Positions 57,001 to 64,000 of a stretch of DNA of 64,000 nucleotides are shown here, in pieces. How positions within the stretch are numbered: position 1 is the stretch's first letter; each line of letters begins with the position of its first letter. The stretch lies in assembly GCA_004431415.1 (NCBI GenBank), contig QPMI01000686.1:1-64000 (forward strand), written 5' to 3'. Position numbers and translations under genes: made by a program. This DNA is from Cyanophora paradoxa (lineage: Eukaryota > Glaucocystophyceae > Cyanophorales > Cyanophoraceae). The notes below the pieces were generated by a model that did no database searches, had not been told where the DNA came from, and worked only from the letters and a program-made list of their open reading frames with translations.

Positions 57001-59693
57001 CGGGGCAGGGCGGACGGCGCCGGAGCCGAGGAGGAGGTCGCAGAGGTCGTCGTCCGACGGCTGCAGCGGCTCCCCCTGCCCCCGCCACGCCCCCCGTGGG
57101 CAAGACGGCGGCGGCGGGCGGGGGGCGGGCGGGCGCACGCAGATGGGGCTGGGGACGGCGAGGCGCATGGCGGCGATGGCGCGGTCGACCTGCCCGCCGC
57201 CCCGCCGGCGTCGGGCGCGCAGGCGGCGGGGCGGGGCGGCGGGGGCGGGGCCGGGGCGGACCTTGAGGCCCTCGGCGACCTCGTCCTCGCTGTCCGCGTC
57301 CGCCTCCGTGTCCTCCCCCGTCCCCTCCCCCGGCCCCACCCCCGCACCCGCCCCCGCACCCGCACCCGCACCCGCATCCGCCGCTGCTGGGCCGCGTGAG
57401 TGCGCGTGTGAGCCGGGCGAGGGGGCGGGGGGAGGGACGGGGCACCGGAGACGGCGACGAAGGGGACGAGCTTGCGGCCGGGGCCGGCCTCGGGGGCCTC
57501 CTTGGGGGCCCCCTCCTTGCCGTGGCCGGCCTTGTGGCCGGCCTCGGGCTCCCCCGTGAGGGTGAAGCCGTCGTCGTCCTTGCCCTTGCCCCGCCGCCGC
57601 GCCCGCTTCCCCCCCTTGGGCTTGGGCGTCGCCTCCATCCACTCGGGCCGCGCGTGCGCCTGGGGGCCCCAAGCAGGCGAGCGCTCAGTGCGAGACCGCA
57701 CCCGCGAGCTGCGGGAGACGGCGGGGGCGGGCGTGGGGGCGGACCTGCTTGCCCTTGAGGTACTTGTCGTCCTCCGCCCGGTCCGCCAGCACCTGCGGCC
57801 CCGCCCGCCGCCCCGCTCAGCCGCCGGAGAGGGAGGGAGAGGGCGGGGCGGGGCGGGCCTGGCGCTCGGCGTCGCCGATGGCGGCGAGGAAGCGCTCGAG
57901 GCGGGCGGGGTGGAGCTCGCTGCGGTCGACGATGTAGCCGCCGAGCTGCGGGAGGACCTCCTTGTACATGGAGAACATCGAGTCCAGCGCCCCCTCCGCG
58001 ATGTCCATCGTCGGCAGGTGCGGCACGAAGTCGTTCCCCACGAACATGCACCTGCGAGGCCCCGCGCCTCAGCGGGGCCCGCCGGCGGGGAGAAGCGGGG
58101 GCGCGCGCATGAGGATGAAGTCGTCGATGATGCGCTCGATGTCGTACGGGAAGGAGAGCTTGGCCCGCAGCTCCCCAAAGTCCTGCGGGGCAGGAGCCGG
58201 GCCCGGCGCTCAGGGGGGCGGGGGGGAGGCAGGGGCACGCGCGGGGCGCCTCGGGGCCGCACGAGGTCGAGGTACTCGCGGAGGAGGGAGATGGAGAGGA
58301 TCTGGAACTCGTCCGCCTTCTCCAGCGCCTCCGCCTTCGCCGTCGGCGCCGCCTGCCCCCGAGCGCCCTCAGACCGGGCCCCGGCCCTCGCGGAGCGGGG
58401 CGGCGCACCTTGAGCTTGTCCTTGTTCCGCGCCGCCGGCTTGAAAGAGATCACCTGGGTCGGGTTGAGGGGGGGACGTGCGCGGGGGGGTAGGGGCGGCT
58501 CGCCTCGCGGAGGAGCGCGAAGTGCGCCTCGTGGGAGGCCAGCGAGAGCATGATCAGGTCCGCATCCAGCTGCGCGCGGGGGGGTACGCGTCGCCACGGG
58601 GGGAGGGGCGCTCGCGGAGGAGGACGAGGAGGGGTACCCCGTAGAGGAGGTGGCGCTCGTTGGGGTCGTGGTCGGGCTGCGCGCGGCGGTCCCGGATCCA
58701 CTCCATGATCTTGTGCTCGCCCTCCCCGGGCACCTGGCGCGCGGGCGCCGCGCTCGGACGGGGGTAGCGGCGCGTGCGGGGGTACGGCGAATCCGGGTGC
58801 ACCTCGTGGCCGGAGAAGACGACGTGCATTCCCTGCCAGATTCGGTCCTCCTCCATCTTCTTACGGATGAAGAACTGCGGGGAGCGGGGCGGGCGCCGCG
58901 TGAGGGCCAGGGTCGCCGGGGGCGCCGCAGGGGGCCGGCGGGCGCGCCTTCAGGTGCTCAGAGAGCTTCGCCATGAACTCGGTACCCGGGGTGATGACGT
59001 TGGAGTCAAAGGGCTGCGCGGGGGACGTCGGGGGGCGGTGGGGCGGGCGGAGCGCGGGGCGGGCACCTTCTCCTCGGGGATCTTCTCGCCGCGCGCCTTC
59101 GCTGCCTGGCGGGGGGCTCGCTCGCGCTCTGAGGGAATAAGGGAGCGAGGCGTGCCTGGATGGCCTCGGCCTGGTCGCGGGCGGCGCGGAAGCGGCGGCA
59201 GCGCTGCTGGTTCATCTTCGCGCGGGGGGCGACGCCTGCGCGGGGGCGGCTCGGCCTCGCAGGCGGAAGAGACGGCAGCTAAGCGGGCGCGCCGTCGATG
59301 GCCATGAAGAGGAGCTTGCGGGGCTTGGCGAGCTGCACGAGCTTGTCCACGTACTTGAAGACGCCGAGCACCATGTCCTTCTCGCTGATGCGGTGCGCCA
59401 CGTCGTCCTTCGCGTCCTTGTGCGTGCACGCGTGGATGATCCCGTTCATGTCCAGGTACAGGTTGTCTGCCGGGCGCGCGCGGGGACGTCAGCCGAGGCT
59501 CGGGGACGCGGCCATCGGGCTCGGGTCCGATCCGGGGGGCCGCGGCGCGCGCTGACCGAACTCGGGGACAGCATTCTCGCCGACAGGGTGGTTCACGAGC
59601 GGGTATCGCTCGGAGAGCCAGCGGTAGAACTGCGCGGCGTGAGGCGCGCCCGGAGCCCCGCCGATGCCCATTTCGCACCTTCGGTATACCCAT
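51469..59693 (-). CDS. XRN1: XRN1-type 5'-3' exoribonuclease
   Basis: Degrades decapped 5'-monophosphate RNA. The true start is ATG 59693: a 15-nt exon encodes MGIPK, then a 49-nt intron (59678-59630), then [20 protein letters not shown], restoring the canonical MGxPKFYRWxSERYP. Catalytic-domain exons: [142 protein letters not shown]2 exons: [80 protein letters not shown]. An SH3-like domain follows ([40 protein letters not shown]), as in XRN1 rather than nuclear XRN2. The C-terminus is a long Gln/Pro/Gly-rich tail with a Q-run near 51868; stop at 51469. The gene has more than 40 introns, one holding a 35-nt G-run. Confidence 0.9.
53964..53998. repeat. 35-nt homopolymer G run in an XRN1 intron
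   Basis: An uninterrupted G run on the + strand (C on the coding strand) inside an intron between the exons [19 protein letters not shown] and [13 protein letters not shown]. Its exact length is likely unreliable. It can form G-quadruplexes or an i-motif. Confidence 0.7.
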
Positions 59694-59954
59694 GGATCAC
59701 AGCTATGGCCCGATCGCTGGTCTACGTGCGCTTTCTCGTCCCGCGCTGGAAGACGTCGGAGCCGGGCTCTTCTGCCTATCAGAAATGCACTACTGTTGAG
59801 AGCCTAGGCCGCAGGAACTCGTCCCCGAACGTTCCTACGAAGACGCGCAATTGAAAGAGGGGTAGATGCAGCCGACCAGGGGAGGGAGCGATTTGGGGCT
59901 ACAGGTTCGCTGGGGGAAAAAAAGAGCTGAGGTGGCCGCGGCCGGACTGAAGGG
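59694..59954. promoter_or_regulatory. divergent promoter region, XRN1 / coiled-coil gene
   Basis: 261 bp between divergent ATGs, noticeably lower in GC than both genes. No core motif recognised. Confidence 0.35.
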
Positions 59955-62126
59955 ATGGCGTCGTCATCGTCAACGTCAGGTCCGTCTGACTGCCAGCGCC
60001 GCGCTCCCTTGTGTTTAGCTGGAGACCCCCCCGCTGCGCACGTCGATCTAGACTTCCCAACACTTCGTAGCGGGCGCGCGCTGCGCGGCCAGCTAGGTTC
60101 TTCCGGCGACTCCCTTTACATCGAAAGCTTTTGCCCGCCGCCCCACCGGCAGATAGTAGCGCACGCACATTGCAGAGCATCTCTGCCTCGCCTGATGTTG
60201 TCTGTCCTCCGCGTCCTCGCACCGACAGATCGAAGGCAACTACTACAGAACATCAACGCGCTGCGCCAGAGCCTAGGGACCCTCGAGTTCACTAAGTTGC
60301 AACCTCAACCGGACGACAGCAGCCGCCACTCCCCGGTTCTGCCCCGGACGCTCGAATCGGCGACCAGCGGCCACCACTCCCCAGTTCTGCCCCGGACGCT
60401 CGAGTCGGCAACCAGCAACTCGACCCCGCCGCCTCCTTCGCCCGGGAGCGGCCCGCAGTCGGCCCGCCATCTTAGGAGGTTCTCGGCGCCCGACGGGCAT
60501 GCGATCGAGGATCCGGAGAAGGCGAAGGCGGTGGTGCAGAGCCAGCTGAGGGACCTGTACACGCAGCTGCAGTCGCTCAGCGTCTGGGCGCACGAGGTCG
60601 CCGGCACCGAGATGCTCGACGACGACGGCGGGAGCAGCGCCTCCAACTCGATGCGCCTCGTCGCGCCGGCCGCCTCCGCCCCGCACGGCCTCCACCGCGC
60701 CTCCTCCACCGGCGCCTCCACCCCGGCCCCCTCCGTCGACTCGGAGGACGCCGGCGCCCTCCGCACGGAGCTGCGCATCGCCCGCGCGCAGGTCGCCGCC
60801 CTCGAGCACGCCCTCGGTGAGATTCGATCCCGGCCGGCCGAGATTCGATCCCGCTCGGTTTCGAGTGCCGCCGGCAGGGAACGCGGCGGCGGAGGTGCGC
60901 AAGTCGGACGGGAGCCCGAAGACGGCATCGCCCACGCAGCCGCAGCAGCCGCAGCCGCAGCCGAAGGAGGCCGAGGCCGTCCTCGCGCACTGCGACGCCG
61001 TCCTGACCCAGGTGCGCGAGGCCGCGCGCCCCCCGGATGCAGCCCGGCCGGCCGCCTCCGACCCCGCCGAAGGTGCTGAAGAGCGCGGAGAGCGGGATCG
61101 TGGGCCGCAAGGAGCGGGACCTGGTCCGCTCGGCGGTCTCCAACGCGCGCCAGCAGCTCCGCCGCCGCAGCTCCCTCTCCCTCGCGCCCCCGCCCGGGGC
61201 CCCCGGCGCAGACGGCACCCTCACCCCGCGCTCCGAGGGGAGCGCCGTCGCCCTCTCCTCCCCGGGGCCCTCCCCCCGCACCCCGTCCTCCATCCCCCGC
61301 CCGGCCTCGGCGCGCGCGGCCGCCGCCGGCGTCGCCGTGCCGCCGCTGCGCGTGCGCTCCTCGGCGCCCAAGGCCAAGGAGGCGGCGGCGGCCCCGGCGG
61401 CGGCCCCGGCGACGGCGGCGTCGCCGCGGGCGTCGCGGCCGTCGCCGCGGGGCGGGGGCGGCGCGTCGAAGGAGGAGCTGGACGCCCTGCGCGCCTCGCT
61501 CGAGTCCCAGGCCGCCGTCAACAAGGTCCGCCCCGCACCGGGCCGACTCGACGCGCCCTCCCCGCCCGAGCCGCCCCGCGCCAGGTGCTGGAGGCGGAGC
61601 TGGCGCAGCGGGCGGGCGGGGAGGCGGCGCTGCGGGCGGAGGCGGCCGAGCTGCGGGAGGGCCTCCGCCGCGCCACCAGCGAGCTCCTCGTGCGCCGCGA
61701 GGAGCTCTGCACCAAGGCCGAGCAGGCGAGGAGCTCTGCCCGCCCCCGCCACCCTGCAGGCGCCTCGGCGGGCGGCTCACGGGCCGGCCTCCCCGCGCAG
61801 GTGGCCCTCGCGCGGGTGCGGATCGCGGAGCTCGAGGAGGAGCTCGAGGCGGCGCGGCGCGCCCTCCGCTCCCGCCGCCGCCTGCGCGCCTCGGACGCCA
61901 GCGAGGGCGACGAGGAGGGCGACGAGGCCGCCGCCCCGGGGGCCGCCCCGGGGACGGCTGCGCCAAGCGCGGCCGCGTCGGCCCCGGGCCGCACAGCCAG
62001 GCGCGCCCCGCCGGCCCGCCCGCCCCCCGCTGCCGGCGTCGTTGGCGTTCGAATTCTGACCCCTTCGCTCGCGCCCCGCAGAGCTTCATCCAGGGGGTCT
62101 TCGCCTGCCTCGCCCCCAACTTCTAG
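59955..62126 (+). CDS. coiled-coil protein with Ser/Pro-rich linkers, unknown function
   Basis: ATG 59955 begins MASSSSTSGPSDCQRRAPLC. The N-terminal exon contains a 48-bp tandem duplication (from 60327 and 60375) encoding two copies of HSPVLPRTLESATS. It also has QSQLRDLYTQLQSLSVWAHE and ALRTELRIARAQVAALEHAL. An intron (about 60816-60882) carrying two ATTCGATCCC motifs joins to GNAAAEVRKSDGSPKTASPT and EAEAVLAHCDAVLTQ. Then come VLKSAESGIVGRKERDLVRS, KEELDALRASLESQAAVNK, EAELAQRAGGEAALRAEAAE, LLVRREELCTKAEQ, VRIAELEEELEAARRALRSR and a last short exon SFIQGVFACLAPNF ending in TAG at 62124-62126. Coiled coils alternate with disordered linkers. No family recognised. Confidence 0.65.
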
Positions 62127-62419
62127 GCCCGCGGCGCCCAGACCAGGCCCCAGGCCCCGGCCCCCGGCCCCCGCAAGCACCGAGAGGGCGGGCCCCCCGC
62201 CCCCGCCCCGCCTCCCTCTGTAGCCATACAATGTATTTTACAGCCAGGCGCGCGCCGCGGCGTGGCGTCCCTGTGGATGTACACGTGTGCGCTAGGTAGC
62301 ACACTCGTTTGAAGTCCTTGACATTTTGCGATTAGCAGTCGAGATCGGTGCCGAGAGCTGAATTTTCATCCGAGTTCCGCTCGCGTTGCGCGTATGTACA
62401 GTTGCGAGGCCCAGGCCTC
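62127..62419. other. convergent 3' region
   Basis: Between the stop of the coiled-coil gene and the stop of the membrane-protein gene. No gene seen. Confidence 0.4.
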
Positions 62420-63881
62420 TCAGACGGCCACCTCGCCGCCCCCCGAGCCGGCCCCGAAGCCGTACTTGTCTGCGGGGGTACGCCCCTCGAGGTGAGCGGG
62501 GTACGCTCCTTCGGACGGAGGCGAGGGGGGCCGACCGCGGAGGGCCTGGACAGCGGGGGGGCGGGACCGGCCCGCCCTCCTGCGCCCCGGCGAGTCGGGG
62601 ATCGCCAGGGTCACCGTCTGCGGGGGGAGGGGTACGGCGTCAGGAGCGACGCCGGGGGTACATGTGCAGGAAATGCAGGAAACGGGGGTGCGGGGCGGAC
62701 GTCGTGGCGGGCGCGCTCGGCGGAGATGGCTCCAGAGATGTACATCACCACCGCCGCGTTCACGAGCTGCGGGGTACGTTATTCGAGGCGCGTGGAGGGG
62801 GTACACGTGCGCGGCGGGCCTGGATGCCCGTGACAACCAGGAGGATGATGCCGGCCGCTCTGTCGCCAGCGTCCACGGCGCGCGTGAGCTCGAGCTGAGG
62901 GTACGTGCGCGGGCGCAGGCCAGGGTGGCGGGGGCGAGGGTCGGGGCGCCTTATGTTGTTGAGGATCCAGCCTTGCACTGTGCCGCCCTGAATGTCGTAC
63001 TCCTGACTCTTCTCGTCGACAACGCGCGCGATCCTGGGAGCACTGGGTCACGGGCGGCGGCAAAGCGAGGCACGGGATCCCGGCATGCTTGGCTGCGCCG
63101 TGCGGGCGCACTGTTCGCTGCGGACAATGGCAAGGATTCCGATGACGAGCTGGATCACCGTCAGGGGCAGGAGCGCCCAGAGGTAGCTCCGCGCCCAAAG
63201 CGTCAGCCAGCCCGGCCCAACCTCGAGGCGGGAGGCGTGCGCAGTGCAGCGGCGAGCGCGGAAAGGGGCAGTTATAGCTAAGTTTTGCGCTCGAGTTGTG
63301 TCGACGCGGCCGCGAGCGCCGCACGGAGGGCGCACAATGAAAGGCAAGTCCGTGCCTTCGTCAGTACGCCGCACACGGCAAGGAGCGCTGCGGCCGCATC
63401 ACAAACGAGCCTCAGATTCAGTTGAATGTGCGCGCGGGCGCCGGCGCTGACCGAGGGCGATGATGCCAGCTCCAAGTACGATGGCGAGGATCGGCGTCCA
63501 GTTGGCCGTCCCCTTCGCTCGCACCACCACCGACGCGAAGCCGACGATAACGCATCCGAGGACCTGCGCGGGGCGCCGGGAGCTCGCATAAGACGACGAG
63601 AGCGTGTTGGCGGTCCAGGACACCGAGCAGGGCGGCATCATGGCATACCATGAGAAGCGCGTTGATGGCGAAGACGCCGCAGCGCGCGGCGCCAGCTGTA
63701 GCCATCGGCGCTTCAAGTCGCGCTTGCGGTGCGGGGGTACCGGTGACTGGCGCTGGGAAACAGTTGCGGCGACGATGGCGGGCGGTGAGCTCCGCGAGCG
63801 CCGCCTCGCACTCGGAAGGCGGCGGCGAAGCGCGTCGCCGCCGGCGTCGCTGTCCGTTGAGTCGGCGTTGACTTTTTCCAT
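62420..63881 (-). CDS. multi-pass membrane protein, tetraspanin-like layout, unknown
   Basis: ATG 63881 starts MEKVNADSTDSDAGGDALRR, a soluble acidic/basic head. After introns, hydrophobic segments follow: FAINALLMVCHDAALLGVL (about 63675-63620), VLGCVIVGFASVVVRA and PILAIVLGAGIIALG (about 63560-63450), VCDAAAALLAVCGVL (about 63405-63360), YLWALLPLTVIQLVIGILAI (about 63190-63130), AAGIILLVVTGIQA (about 62865-62825) and LVNAAVVMYISGAISAERA (about 62770-62720). YDIQGGTVQGWILNNI lies between the last ones. It ends YGFGAGSGGGEVAV and TGA at 62420-62422. Six or seven TM helices are visible. I do not recognise the family. Introns on this strand carry GGGGTACG, the complement of the GTACCCC motif. 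Confidence 0.55.
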
Positions 63882-64000
63882 TCAGATTGGTCCAAACCCG
63901 TGTCTGGCCCTCGCGGGCAGTACGAGAAGCTCAGCGCATTCGGCAAGGCGCTATGGTCGCTGCACGCATTCTGGGTGAAGTACCAGGTCATCACCGGAAC
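63882..64000. other. right edge, no feature seen
   Basis: 119 bp upstream of the membrane-protein start; probably its promoter. Nothing else can be supported. Confidence 0.3.

Noticed and set aside
55299-57266. 655-codon plus-strand frame
   Set aside because: Antisense to XRN1 catalytic exons, low-complexity composition. GC-rich DNA simply lacks stops.
59489-59671. XRN1 start at ATG 59671 ([14 protein letters not shown])
   Set aside because: This ATG lies within the 49-nt intron; using it loses the conserved MGxPKFYRW N-terminus.

Overview
The window is nuclear DNA of a GC-rich, intron-dense unicellular eukaryote, most likely a photosynthetic alga. It holds spliced genes for centrin, FIS1, an XRN1-type exonuclease, a plant-type threonine synthase, a CSP41-like plastid RNA-binding protein and a thylakoid-lumen TPR protein with a twin-arginine signal. 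The plastid proteins start with Ala/Ser/Arg-rich peptides and show no obvious ER signal peptide in front. That hints at a primary-plastid (green) alga, but this is inference; a haptophyte- or pelagophyte-like genome cannot be excluded from sequence alone. Introns are about 50-110 nt, C-rich and G-poor on the coding strand, and end in a C-rich stretch plus CAG. Many start with GC instead of GT. Many carry CTGAC/CTCAG near the 3' end and a GTACCCC motif. Because stops are rare in such DNA, most long ORFs here are shadows. Real genes were called from spliced protein similarity and frame continuity across splice sites.

Layout: 1-2453 end of an uncharacterised gene (+); 2454-4614 AT-richer intergenic; 4615-6682 Pro/Ser-rich protein (+); 6928-7526 a complete miniature LTR retroelement (TRIM) with tRNA-like pol III boxes inside its LTRs; 8148-9341 a mosaic pseudogene built from two nearby coiled-coil genes; 9983-14140 coiled-coil protein with a CEP164-like WW region and a PDZ-like C-terminus (+); 14917-17748 satellite region (184-bp and 98-bp tandem repeats plus a duplicated ~325-bp block); 18193-19139 uncertain gene (-); 19567-27906 a lower-GC island with an intronless 734-aa ORF and a large TRANK1-like helicase/TPR gene (both -); 28168-30195 coiled-coil protein (+); 30274-31104 FIS1 (-) divergent from 31305-33368 threonine synthase (+); 33839-35650 WD40 protein (-) divergent from 35747-37387 lumenal TPR protein (+); 37899-38725 centrin (-); 39612-41429 unknown protein (-) divergent from 41767-43981 CSP41-like (+); 44392-45915 acireductone synthase (-); 45954-46232 small basic protein (-); 46937-49076 cold-shock-domain protein (-); 49471-50590 two small divergent unknown genes; 50829-51255 truncated inverted copy of the acireductone synthase gene; 51469-59693 XRN1 with dozens of introns (-); 59955-62126 coiled-coil protein (+); 62420-63881 multi-pass membrane protein (-).

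The genes are mostly housekeeping and show no shared pathway. Organisation is compact, with head-to-head pairs sharing 97-337 bp spacers. The main novelty is mobile and repeat biology: the TRIM, tRNA T-arm fragments in introns, recent local gene-fragment duplications and satellites. The centrin gene and the CEP164-like gene suggest a cell that builds centrioles or basal bodies.
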